Of a stretch of DNA of 64,000 bases, positions 17,438 through 25,057 are shown piece after piece (the stretch's first letter is position 1; every line of letters begins with the position of its first letter). Origin of the DNA: Mycobacterium gordonae (GTDB taxonomy: Bacteria > Actinomycetota > Actinomycetes > Mycobacteriales > Mycobacteriaceae); contig NZ_LKTM01000068.1 of the NCBI RefSeq assembly GCF_001417955.2, forward strand, positions 26,989 to 90,988, written 5' to 3'. The notes under the pieces were generated by a model, which saw only the letters and a list, made by a program, of their open reading frames with translations, was not told where the DNA came from and searched no databases. Position numbers and translations under genes: made by a program.

Positions 17438-17455
17438 GTGCGCAGCACTGCGCAC
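17438..17455 (-). other. Hairpins in whiB1 5' leader
   Basis: GTGCGCA - GCAC - TGCGCAC is a perfect 7-bp inverted repeat just upstream of the whiB1 ribosome site. A second dyad, TTGAGC-GT-GCTCAA, lies at 17477-17490. Both fall in the predicted 5' untranslated region of whiB1 and could shape translation or RNA stability. The rest of 17418-17707 (290 bp, unusually AT-rich for this window) holds the whiB1 promoter and no gene. Confidence 0.5.
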
Positions 17456-17556
17456 GGGCATTTTTCTTCTTGGCTGTTGAGCGTGCTCAAGAAAGGTTTC
17501 CGTACCTCTGCATATTTCTGCATGCAACCTTTTGATCGTTTCACAGGCTCAACAGA

Positions 17557-17594
17557 TGTCAATAGTGTTACGCGGGCCCGTGGGGTATCTCACT
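17557..17594 (-). promoter_or_regulatory. Tandem CRP (Rv3676-type) sites upstream of whiB1
   Basis: On the minus strand, AGTGAGATACCCCACG (17594-17579) and CGTAACACTATTGACA (17572-17557) lie about two helical turns apart. They match, with one change, the CRP1 and CRP2 sites that I remember from the M. tuberculosis whiB1 promoter, where cAMP-CRP activates from the distal site and represses from the proximal one. If the geometry is kept, the transcript starts near 17527. Confidence 0.7.
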
Positions 17595-17707
17595 TCATCG
17601 AACTCTTACACAAGCCCTTACTCCGTTGTACTACACTACTCGGGAAATTTCGCCCCACATTTTTGTCGCGGGCTTGTCACATCTTCGATTTCCGCAGGTC
17701 GGCGACG

Positions 17708-18664
17708 TTATTTTGGCGGAGGCGCGACGACCGCCAAGGCGGCCGGTACGGCCCGGAAGGTCATGGTTTCGCGCAGCCCGAGGTATTCTCCGTCGTACTG
17801 ACAGGCGGCCGGCCCCGCCATCGTGCTGACGCGGATGTGGCTGATGTCATCGTCCCGGATGAGCTGTTCGGCTTCCAGCTTCGGTCGCTTGGCGAGCAGC
17901 TGGCGCAGCAGTCGCAGGGTAGGTATCAGCTTCATGCTGGTGAGCGCGAACAGCCCCAGGCCGGTCTCGAAGCTGCAGCCCGGGTTGGTGACCATCGGCC
18001 GGTCGTCGCTGTAGGTCCACGGGCTGGTGTTGGACACCCAGACGAAGTGGACGCCGGAGACGGGCTCGTGGTCGGGCCGCTCCAGGATCAGGTTGGGCTC
18101 GCGGCGGCTGAACCTCACCGAGACCGGGGTGGCCACCCGCCAGTAGCGCAGCGGGGTGATCTTGTGGCCCTTCTTCCGCTCTTCTTCGACTGCCTGGACC
18201 ACTTCCGCGTCTACGCCCATGCCGGCGTTGACCAGCGCGTATATCTCGCCGCAGTCGATCAGGCTGATGCGGCGCCACTCGTGGTGGCGCTCGTAGGCGT
18301 TCAGCAGGGCGATGAGCTGGTCGGTCGCGCCGGAGGCGTCTCGCGGGATGCCCAAAGCCCTGGCCAGTACGTTCGCCGATCCGCCGGGGATGATGCCCAG
18401 CGCCGGAACCGGTCCTGCCGGGGCGGAGCCGGGCCGGCCGAGCATGCCGTTGACCACCTGGTTGACCGTTCCGTCGCCGCCGTGCACGACGACGAGATCG
18501 AACTCGTCGGCGACGGCCTTGCGTCCGAGCTCCTCGGCGTGACCGGAGTAGTTGGTGAGCTCGATGGTGAGGTCGAGCCGATTGCCCAGGGCGTGCCCCA
18601 CCAGTTGGCGGGCGCTCGGCGTGATGGTGGTGGCAATCGGATTGACGATCAACATGGCACGCAT
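17708..18664 (-). CDS. Diacylglycerol kinase-family lipid kinase
   Basis: A 318-residue protein with the DAGK catalytic domain. VVVHGGDGTVNQVVNGM near residue 60 is the nucleotide-binding GGDGT motif, and LGIIPGGSANVLARALGIP the second conserved block; the C-terminal beta-sandwich carries CQYDGEYLG. It would phosphorylate a lipid such as diacylglycerol or a sphingosine-like base at the membrane. ATG 18664 (MRAMLIVNP) is chosen, with TAAGCT 8 nt before it; upstream codons run through a tandem repeat and are not coding. It equals Rv3218. Confidence 0.88.
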   Translation of the reverse strand: MRAMLIVNPIATTITPSARQLVGHALGNRLDLTIELTNYSGHAEELGRKAVADEFDLVVVHGGDGTVNQVVNGMLGRPGSAPAGPVPALGIIPGGSANVLARALGIPRDASGATDQLIALLNAYERHHEWRRISLIDCGEIYALVNAGMGVDAEVVQAVEEERKKGHKITPLRYWRVATPVSVRFSRREPNLILERPDHEPVSGVHFVWVSNTSPWTYSDDRPMVTNPGCSFETGLGLFALTSMKLIPTLRLLRQLLAKRPKLEAEQLIRDDDISHIRVSTMAGPAACQYDGEYLGLRETMTFRAVPAALAVVAPPPK

Positions 18665-18672
18665 GACGTTTG

Positions 18673-18678
18673 AGCTTA
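18673..18678 (-). promoter_or_regulatory. -10 hexamer TAAGCT, leaderless geometry
   Basis: On the minus strand TAAGCT (TANNNT) is followed by 8 nt and the ATG of the lipid-kinase gene. No ribosome site is seen. The MIRU-like repeat begins at the very next base (18679), so the repeat occupies the -35 position. Confidence 0.5.
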
Positions 18679-18795
18679 GGCGTGACGACGATGCGGGCCG
18701 GGACGGGCCGCTGAGGAGAAGCGCGATTGTGATGGGGCGTGACGACGATGCGGGCCGGGACGGGCCGCTGAGGAGAAGCGCGACGGGCCGCTGAG
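18679..18795. repeat. MIRU-like tandem repeat, 57-bp period
   Basis: A 48-bp unit is repeated without mismatch at 18679-18726 and 18736-18783, separated by 9 nt (period 57). A third partial copy (GACGGGCCGCTGAG) follows at 18782-18795. The unit contains GGCGTGACGACGATGCGGG and CTGAGGAGAAGCG, which resemble the intergenic MIRU elements of M. tuberculosis as I remember them. Copy number may vary between strains. The rest of 18665-18957 shows no gene. Confidence 0.8.
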
Positions 18796-18957
18796 CTTCA
18801 TTCGACCCGTTCGGCACCAGAATCTGCGTTCCCGCGCGATACTCACCCAGAGGACCGCGGCCAACGCCCACCGGCCGCGCTGCCTGTTGGTCCCGACGCC
18901 GCCGGAGGGAGTGCATGGAGTTGCGAGTTCCGGTTACACCAACCAGCCACCGGCGCA

Positions 18958-20241
18958 ATGGCTCTCGCGTTGTCTAACCCCGACGGCGCGCGAGGGGTAG
19001 ATGACCGTCCTCGCCCGATGGTGGGCTCCTTCGTGGATGCCTGTGTTGGTCTGGATTCGGACGGTCGCGTGCTGGAGTGGAACGGCGCCGCGACCGCGAT
19101 GTTGGGCTGGGCCGCGGCGGAAGCGGTCGGGCAGCCGCTGGCGGAGCTTCTGCGAGTCTCTGCCGGCGAGCAGAGCGGCTTGGCGTTGCAGGCCCTGGTG
19201 GACTGCTTGCGCACCGGCCGGTCGCCGGTTGTCGGCAACGTCGTTGCACAGGTAGTTCGCGCCAAAGACGGCACCGAACTACCCGTCGAAATGGTCGTCC
19301 TCGCGGTCCGTTCTGCGCCGAGTGTGACGTTGCATGCACTCGTTCGCGACATGACCGGGGTGTCTGGGGACCGAGCTGTTCAGTGCAGTACCCCGACCAT
19401 GTTCAAGGCCGTGTTCGATAGCGCGCCGATCGGTATTGCCGTTGTCGGTCTGGACGGCAGCTTCCAGTGGGTCAACCGGGCGCTGTGTCGCATCACCGGA
19501 TACCACGAGCAGGAACTGACCCGGTTGACGTTCCAGGACATCACCTTCCCCGACGATCTCGACTCGGACCTCTATGAAGCCACCCGGCTGCTGCACGGTG
19601 AGATCACCAGCTATCAGATCGATAAGCGCTACTACGCCAAGGACGGACACCTGATCTGGGTCCACCTCTCGGCTTCGATGGTCCGCGACGCGGACGGTCA
19701 GCCTCTGCACTTCATCTCCCACATTGAGGACATCTCCGCTCGCAAACGCGACGAAGAACTCCTCCGGCACCAGGCGACTCGAGACCCCTTGACCGGAGTG
19801 CTCAACCGCGCGCAGTTCGCCGAGGAACTCGCCCAGCACGGCGCGCTGCTCAGCCGTCATGGCTATCAGGGAGAGGCGGCGGTGTTGATGATCGACCTCG
19901 ACGGCCTCAAGCGGATCAACGATCAGTACGGCCACGCGGCCGGGGACGGCTACATCGAGAGCGTGGCCCAGATCATCAGCTGCCAGCTACGCCTGTCTGA
20001 CGTCTTCGCCCGCATCGGCGGCGATGAATTCGCCGCTCTGCTGCCCCACACCTCCGCCGACAAGGCTCGCCAACTGGCCTGCACGCTGGTGGAGCGGGTA
20101 CGAACGCACTCGCCCGGGAGCGTCACGATCGGCGTCAGCATGATCACCCCCGGGCAACTGGGCAGTGATGCCCTGCATCAGGCGGACCAAGCCATGTACC
20201 AGGCAAAACAACGGGGCGGCGGCTGCACTTTCGGCCCCTGA
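18958..20241 (+). CDS. PAS-PAS-GGDEF diguanylate cyclase
   Basis: A 427-residue signalling protein. Two PAS domains (about 25-130 and 145-265; the second has GLDGSFQWVNRALCRITGY and ends HIEDISARKRDEELL) precede a GGDEF domain: DPLTGVLNRAQF, DLDGLKRINDQYGHAAGD, then an intact active site RIGGDEFAALLP. It should make cyclic di-GMP from GTP. There is no EAL domain and no membrane segment. The start is uncertain: ATG 18958 has a poor ribosome site and no earlier in-frame start. I recall no counterpart at this position in M. tuberculosis, so it looks like an insertion between conserved neighbours. Confidence 0.88.
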   Translation: MALALSNPDGARGVDDRPRPMVGSFVDACVGLDSDGRVLEWNGAATAMLGWAAAEAVGQPLAELLRVSAGEQSGLALQALVDCLRTGRSPVVGNVVAQVVRAKDGTELPVEMVVLAVRSAPSVTLHALVRDMTGVSGDRAVQCSTPTMFKAVFDSAPIGIAVVGLDGSFQWVNRALCRITGYHEQELTRLTFQDITFPDDLDSDLYEATRLLHGEITSYQIDKRYYAKDGHLIWVHLSASMVRDADGQPLHFISHIEDISARKRDEELLRHQATRDPLTGVLNRAQFAEELAQHGALLSRHGYQGEAAVLMIDLDGLKRINDQYGHAAGDGYIESVAQIISCQLRLSDVFARIGGDEFAALLPHTSADKARQLACTLVERVRTHSPGSVTIGVSMITPGQLGSDALHQADQAMYQAKQRGGGCTFGP

Positions 20242-20283
20242 CGCCAACCCTGGGCAATCTCGGCCCGCGCGGCGCAGCCTGAC

Positions 20284-20289
20284 TACGCT
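20284..20289 (+). promoter_or_regulatory. -10 hexamer TACGCT, leaderless geometry
   Basis: TACGCT (TANNNT) ends 6 nt before GTG 20296, with no ribosome site between. Transcription would begin at or next to the start codon. Confidence 0.5.
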
Positions 20290-20295
20290 GGCGCT

Positions 20296-20727
20296 GTGAC
20301 CGTTCCCGCCCCGTCCGTCGTCCGTCGAGCCGGATTCATCGTCGCGGCCCAAGGTGTCGCTGGGCTCGTAGTGGCCGCGATCCTCGTTGTCCGTGGGCTC
20401 GCCGGAGCCGATCAGCATGTCGTCAACGGACTGGGCACGGCGGCGTGGTTCGCGGTGATCGGGGCCGGGGTGCTGGCGGCCGGGCTGGCCCTGGTGAGGG
20501 GCAAGCGCTGGGGCCGGGGACTGGCCGTGTTCACACAGTTACTGCTGCTGCCGGTGGCCTGGTACCTGGCGGTCGGTTCGCACCGGCCGGTGTTCGGCAC
20601 TCCGGTGGCGCTGGTGGCGCTGGTGACCTTGGCGCTGCTGTTCAGTGGGCCGGCGGTGCGGTGGGCCGCCGGGCGGGATCAGCCCGGTCCGGCCAGCGCG
20701 GCCAGTTCGGGCCCCGACACCCGGTAG
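20296..20727 (+). CDS. Four-helix integral membrane protein
   Basis: A 143-residue protein with about four hydrophobic segments (near 14-33, 46-65, 74-92 and 101-118) and short loops; it matches Rv3217c in length. No domain with a known activity is recognisable. The last 49 bases overlap the 3' end of the convergent acetyltransferase gene. Its start is GTG with leaderless promoter geometry. Confidence 0.8.
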   Translation: MTVPAPSVVRRAGFIVAAQGVAGLVVAAILVVRGLAGADQHVVNGLGTAAWFAVIGAGVLAAGLALVRGKRWGRGLAVFTQLLLLPVAWYLAVGSHRPVFGTPVALVALVTLALLFSGPAVRWAAGRDQPGPASAASSGPDTR

Positions 20728-21161
20728 GTGGTCCACTCGGTCTGCGGCCGCCCGCCGACGCCGTCGTACAGCGCGATTGCGTCGGTGTTCCACTTGAGCA
20801 CCGCCCACGACAGCCTGCTGTAGCCGTTGCGCACGCATTCGGAGGCCAGGGCCGCGAGCAGCCCGCGGGCCAAGCCGCGTCTACGAAAGCGCGGTCGCAC
20901 GTAGAGGTCCTCGAGGTAAACGCCCGCCACCCCGTCCCAGGTGGAGAAGTTCAGAAACCACAGGGCCATCGCGGCGATCTGGCCGTCGCACTCGGCCACG
21001 TGTCCGTGCACCGTCGGCGCGTCTCCGAAAAGTGCTGCAGTGATCTGCTTTTCGGTCACGGTGCACTCGTCGGCGGCGTGCTCGAACTCGGCGAGCTGGT
21101 GGATCATGGCCGTGATGTCGGCAACGTCGTCCGGTGTGGCCCGGCGGATCTGCTCGGTCAC
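20679..21161 (-). CDS. GNAT family N-acetyltransferase
   Basis: A 160-residue acetyltransferase using acetyl-CoA. IRRATPDDVADITAMIHQLAEF begins the fold; YLEDLYVRPRFRRRGLARGL is the acetyl-CoA binding motif A (R-x-x-G-x-A), and LSWAVLKWNTDAIALYDGVG is motif B. The overall pattern resembles diamine acetyltransferase-like GNATs. GTG 21161 overlaps the stop of entC (GTGA), so it is the last gene of a gpm2-entC-GNAT operon. Substrate unknown. Confidence 0.87.
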   Translation of the reverse strand: MTEQIRRATPDDVADITAMIHQLAEFEHAADECTVTEKQITAALFGDAPTVHGHVAECDGQIAAMALWFLNFSTWDGVAGVYLEDLYVRPRFRRRGLARGLLAALASECVRNGYSRLSWAVLKWNTDAIALYDGVGGRPQTEWTTYRVSGPELAALAGPG

Positions 21162-22255
21162 TGCTGCACTCCCAGTGCTCTCAATATCGTCGCGAATTTC
21201 GTGGTGGTTTCCGCGACTTCGTCGTCGGGATCGGATTCGGCGACGATGCCACCGCCCGCCCGGGCCAGTGCGGTGCGGCGGTCGGCCGACAACTCGGCGC
21301 ACCGGATCGACACCACCCAGTAACCGTCGCCGCGTGCATCGCACCAACCCACCGCTCCGGCGTAGAACCCGCGGTCGCCCTCCAAGGCATCGATCAACTC
21401 GACCGCCTGTCGGGTCGGCACCCCGCCGACCGCCGGGGTGGGGTGTAGCGCCAGGGCCAGATCGATTGCGCTGGTTGAAGTATCGCGAAGGTGGCCGACA
21501 ATCGGGGTGCACAAATGCCAGACGGCCGCGGTGCGGCTCAGTTGCGGTTCGGCGGCGATGGTCAGGTCGTCACACAGCGGCTCGAGCGCCGCGCGCATGG
21601 TGTCGATGACCAGCTGGTGTTCGTGGCGATTCTTGTCGGATCCGGCCAGCGCGGCGCCATTGGCCGCGTCGGTGTCGGGGTCATCCGAGCGGGGCGCTGA
21701 ACCGGCGAACGGCCGGCACACGACCTGTTCACCGGATCTGGCGACCAACAGTTCCGGGCTGGCGCCGACCAGGGCCGCCCCGGTGTAGGCCGGGCCGGCC
21801 GCACTCAGGTCGGTGAGGAAGCCGTACGCCGTCGGGTCGGCGTCGACGAGGCGTCGCAGGACGGCGCGGCCGTCGACGGGTGCGTCGGCGGACAGCCGCA
21901 ACGCGCGGGCCAGCACCACCTTGCGCAGCGGATTGTCCGGCGCCCCAAGCTGTTCGCGGGCGCGCCTGATGCGGTCGCGATGCTCGTCACTGGGCGGTAC
22001 GGCGGCGCCGATGTGAACGGCCGGCAGCGGATCGGTCGGCCAGTCGGGCAGCGCATCGATGCGGCGCAGTGTGTCCGGGGTCAGTAGCGCTGCCGGTCGC
22101 GTGACATCGAAAGGCAACGCGCCCAACACTATTGAGGCCCGACCCGTGTGCAGTGCCGCTTGCGCCGAGGCAATGTCGGGGAAGCTGTCACGGGCCCGAT
22201 CGGCGACCAGCGTCCCCCGTGGCCCGGTCAGCGCAAACGCCGGTTCGGGGCTCAC
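21158..22255 (-). CDS. entC: Isochorismate synthase (EntC/MenF family)
   Basis: A 365-residue chorismate-using enzyme. The conserved C-terminal block is complete: NPLRKVVLARALRL, YTGAALVGASPELLVARSG, RPFAGSAPR, NRHEHQLVIDTMR, LHPTPAVGGVPTRQAVELI, EGDRGFYAGAVGWCDARGDG and AGGGIVAESDPDDEV. It makes isochorismate for menaquinone or salicylate-type siderophores. GTG 22255 overlaps the gpm2 stop by 4 bp; the longer open frame upstream lies inside gpm2. Equals Rv3215. Confidence 0.93.
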   Translation of the reverse strand: MSPEPAFALTGPRGTLVADRARDSFPDIASAQAALHTGRASIVLGALPFDVTRPAALLTPDTLRRIDALPDWPTDPLPAVHIGAAVPPSDEHRDRIRRAREQLGAPDNPLRKVVLARALRLSADAPVDGRAVLRRLVDADPTAYGFLTDLSAAGPAYTGAALVGASPELLVARSGEQVVCRPFAGSAPRSDDPDTDAANGAALAGSDKNRHEHQLVIDTMRAALEPLCDDLTIAAEPQLSRTAAVWHLCTPIVGHLRDTSTSAIDLALALHPTPAVGGVPTRQAVELIDALEGDRGFYAGAVGWCDARGDGYWVVSIRCAELSADRRTALARAGGGIVAESDPDDEVAETTTKFATILRALGVQQ

Positions 22256-22863
22256 GCGATCGCAGACGGTTTCGGATGGCAGCTCAAGCCGAGCTGAGCG
22301 AGTTGCCGGATGCCGTGCTCGAACCCGCAGATCGCGATGGTGGCGGTGGGCATGCCGAAGCGGCTGCCCTCGCGCAGATCGAACTGGCACCACCGGGTGA
22401 TGACTGCGCGGGAGAAGTGGCCGTGGCTCACCAAGAGCACGTCGCGTGACTCCATGTTCTCCAGCGCCAGAGCGATGGCCCGGTCGGCACGATCGCTGAC
22501 CTGTGCGACGCTTTCGCCCCCGGGACAGCCGTGCGTCCACACCAGCCAGTCCGGGTCGGTTTCGTGGATCTGCGGAGTGGTCAGTCCCTCATAGTCGCCG
22601 TAGTCCCACTCGGCGACCAGCGGCGTGACCTGGTCGACGATGAGTCCGGCCAGGTCGGCGGTGACCAGGCTCCGGCGGCGCGGGCTGCAGATCACCATCG
22701 GGCGCTTGAGGTGAAGGTCGCCCAGCACCACCCCGGCGAACTCCGCCTGTTCCCGGCCGGCGCCGGTCAGCTCGATGTCGGTGCGGCCGGTGTGCTGCCC
22801 CGATTTCGACCATTCGGTCTCCCCGTGGCGCAACAGCACCAGCCGGTGATCTTGTACGCCCAT
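22252..22863 (-). CDS. gpm2: Histidine phosphatase (Gpm2/acid phosphatase)
   Basis: A 203-residue phosphoglycerate-mutase-like phosphatase. The phospho-histidine lies in LVLLRHGETEW, the second arginine-histidine pair in CSPRRR and LLVSHGHFSRAVIT, and the acid in AEWDYGDYEGLTTPQI. Although historically named as a mutase, the close M. tuberculosis relative Rv3214 behaves as a broad acid phosphatase. ATG 22863 gives exactly the length I remember for that protein. First gene of the entC operon. Confidence 0.93.
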   Translation of the reverse strand: MGVQDHRLVLLRHGETEWSKSGQHTGRTDIELTGAGREQAEFAGVVLGDLHLKRPMVICSPRRRSLVTADLAGLIVDQVTPLVAEWDYGDYEGLTTPQIHETDPDWLVWTHGCPGGESVAQVSDRADRAIALALENMESRDVLLVSHGHFSRAVITRWCQFDLREGSRFGMPTATIAICGFEHGIRQLAQLGLSCHPKPSAIA

Positions 22864-22950
22864 GCTCGCGATTCTGCCCGAGACACGCCGAGAGCCGTGC
22901 CGGGCCCGCCACCCGAACGAGGCAACGGGTTCCGTGCCAGGATGGGCACT

Positions 22951-23751
22951 GTGAGTGACATGCGGGTACTGGCGGTAGCCAACCAGAAGGGCGGTGTGGC
23001 CAAGACGACGACGGTCGCTTCCCTCGGTGCGGCGATGGTGGACGAGGGAAAACGAGTGCTGCTCGTCGATCTGGACCCCCAGGGGTGTCTGACCTTCTCG
23101 TTGGGCCAGGATCCGGACAAGCTGCCCGTCTCCGTCCATGAGGTGCTGCTCGGCGACGTCGAACCGAGCGCCGCGCTGGTGACGACGGACGAGGGAATGA
23201 CGTTGCTGCCGGCCAACATTGACCTTGCGGGTGCTGAGGCGATGCTGCTGATGCGGGCCGGACGCGAGTACGCCCTCAAGCGGGCGCTGGCCAAGCTCGC
23301 CGACGATTTCGACGTGGTGATCATCGACTGCCCGCCTTCGCTTGGGGTGCTCACGCTCAACGGGCTGACCGCCGCGGACGAGGTCATCGTGCCGCTGCAG
23401 TGCGAGACGCTGGCGCACCGCGGGGTGGGTCAGTTCCTGCGCACCGTGGCCGACGTCCAGCAGATCACCAATCCGAATCTGCGGTTGCTGGGGGCCCTTC
23501 CGACGCTCTACGACTCGCGGACCACTCACACCCGCGACGTGCTGCTCGACGTCGCCGATCGCTACGAGCTGCCGGTGCTGGCGCCGCCGATTCCGCGAAC
23601 GGTGCGCTTCGCCGAGGCCAGCGCGTCGGGATCGTCGGTGCTGGCGGGCCGCAAGAACAAGGGGGCGCTGGCCTATCGGGACCTGGCCAAGGCGCTGCTC
23701 AAGCACTGGAAGACCGGCAAGGCGCTGCCGACCTTCGCAGTGGAGTACTAA
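22951..23751 (+). CDS. ParA/Soj-like ATPase
   Basis: A 266-residue deviant-Walker ATPase. VANQKGGVAKTTTVASLGAAM holds the KGGxxKT P-loop with its signature first lysine; DLDPQGCLTFSLG and VVIIDCPPSLGVLT are the Walker A' and B regions. It belongs to the ParA/MinD group that positions DNA or protein cargo; there is no ParB partner next to it, so it is not the chromosomal parAB pair. GTG 22951 is chosen; ATG 22942 is in frame. Equals Rv3213c. Confidence 0.92.
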   Translation: MSDMRVLAVANQKGGVAKTTTVASLGAAMVDEGKRVLLVDLDPQGCLTFSLGQDPDKLPVSVHEVLLGDVEPSAALVTTDEGMTLLPANIDLAGAEAMLLMRAGREYALKRALAKLADDFDVVIIDCPPSLGVLTLNGLTAADEVIVPLQCETLAHRGVGQFLRTVADVQQITNPNLRLLGALPTLYDSRTTHTRDVLLDVADRYELPVLAPPIPRTVRFAEASASGSSVLAGRKNKGALAYRDLAKALLKHWKTGKALPTFAVEY

Positions 23752-23756
23752 TTCCC

Positions 23757-23818
23757 CGCGAGCAGACACAAAATCGCCTCGGAGCGCACGCTCCCGGGTG
23801 ATTTCGTGTCTGCTCGCG
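23757..23818. repeat. Dispersed palindrome, copy 1 (terminator-like)
   Basis: A near-perfect 62-nt palindrome: GCGAGCAGACAC at the left and GTGTCTGCTCGC at the right, with only G-U type differences in the AAAATCGCC/GGTGATTT part and an inner hairpin GGAGC-GCAC-GCTCC. It lies between two convergent genes. A second copy of the same element occurs at 30639-30698. Confidence 0.85.
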
Positions 23819-23826
23819 CAGGTGAG

Positions 23827-25041
23827 TCAGCCCAGCGCCACCAAGGTGTCGCCGCGCTGCTCGAGCACCCGCGAGCCTGACACCGCCGGGATCACCGCGG
23901 TACTGATCGGCTGCCGCTCCACCGGGATATAGCGGCTGGCCTCGCCGTTCACCGGGTCGTACACCCCGAGCGCACCGGTCACCGGCACCAGCAGCTGACC
24001 GGCCATCATCACCCCCGGGCCGAGCGGGGCGGCGGTCTCGCCGGCCGCGATCGTGTAGCGGGCGGTCAGAGTCGTCGCGTCCAGCACCAGCAGCGCGTCA
24101 CCGGTCCACCAGGTGATCAGGTTCCCGGTATTGGAGACCACCGACGACGCCGAGGGCGGGCCGGTCAACAGCGTGCTCGACACCGTGGTGCCGGTTTCGT
24201 CGACCACGTCGAGGCGCGGTTGCGGTGTCGGCAGGTACACCGCGGCGCGGTTCTGGGAGACCAATACCACCCGTGCGCCGGTGCCGGGGCGCACCCCGGA
24301 TTCCTGAACCACCTGCTGTTGCGGCTCGTCGTCCTCCTTGCCGGGTCGCAGCAGGATCAGCTTCAGGTCGGCTTGGTTCGCGCAGGCCTCGAGCACCGCC
24401 ACCGAGGACGAACTGGCTGCCGCAGATTCCAGGGTGCAACCCGAGTGCAGGCCCCGGTTCACCGGCTTCACGCGGGCGTCGGTCTCGCCGTAGGCCATCA
24501 TCCGGACCATGTCCGAGCGCCACATCTCCAGCCGGGTGTCGCCCGCCGACAGCACGGTGGTGCCGTCCGAGGACAGACGCACCGCCGGATCGGCGTAGCT
24601 GCTGCGGGCCGGGCCACGGCGCCCGGTTGATCCCTCGATGGTGCTGACCTGACCGCAGCCCCGGTCGTCCTTATAGACGGCGACTGCGTAGTGGTAAACC
24701 CAGGTCACCCCGCACAGGTCGGTATCGCGCGAGTAACTCCACTGGACCTGACCCGTGCCGGGGTCGCGGCCCTGGACCTCGCGACCATTGCCGGTGGCGA
24801 TGGTGCCGCCCACCACGACGGGCACCCGGGTGGCCGGGCTGGGGGTGGTCCAGAGCTGGTGCAGCGCAGCCGGAACGTCGCGGGCCTGGGTAGCGGTGGG
24901 CGCGGGTGTCGCGGCCGGCCGACTGATGGTGGCCCGGGCGTCACTCGTCCACCAGATGAGCGAGGCGGCTACCGCGACGACGACCGCGATGGCCGCGGCG
25001 GCCGCAATGTCGGTCTTGGTGCGGCGCTCGGGTCGGACCAC
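23827..25041 (-). CDS. Membrane-anchored PQQ-like beta-propeller protein
   Basis: A 404-residue protein with a short basic cytosolic N-terminus, one membrane segment (about 12-31) and a large extracytoplasmic part. From residue 60 on it has repeats of WTGDALLVLD and RLDVVDETG type that suggest a beta-propeller; cysteine pairs are spaced for disulfides (LCGVTW/GCGQ; GCTLES/EACANQ). It equals Rv3212, function unknown. GTG start; it follows rhlE by 16 bp and is probably co-transcribed. Confidence 0.75.
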   Translation of the reverse strand: MVRPERRTKTDIAAAAAIAVVVAVAASLIWWTSDARATISRPAATPAPTATQARDVPAALHQLWTTPSPATRVPVVVGGTIATGNGREVQGRDPGTGQVQWSYSRDTDLCGVTWVYHYAVAVYKDDRGCGQVSTIEGSTGRRGPARSSYADPAVRLSSDGTTVLSAGDTRLEMWRSDMVRMMAYGETDARVKPVNRGLHSGCTLESAAASSSSVAVLEACANQADLKLILLRPGKEDDEPQQQVVQESGVRPGTGARVVLVSQNRAAVYLPTPQPRLDVVDETGTTVSSTLLTGPPSASSVVSNTGNLITWWTGDALLVLDATTLTARYTIAAGETAAPLGPGVMMAGQLLVPVTGALGVYDPVNGEASRYIPVERQPISTAVIPAVSGSRVLEQRGDTLVALG

Positions 25042-25057
25042 GGAAGTGAGTATGCCG

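Noticed and set aside
17438..18673. 411-codon plus-strand frame through the whiB1 leader
   Set aside because: Crosses the whiB1 promoter and is antisense to the lipid kinase; no family match.
18679..18795. CRISPR array
   Set aside because: Only two full copies, 48-bp units with a 9-nt spacer, and no cas genes; it is a tandem repeat.
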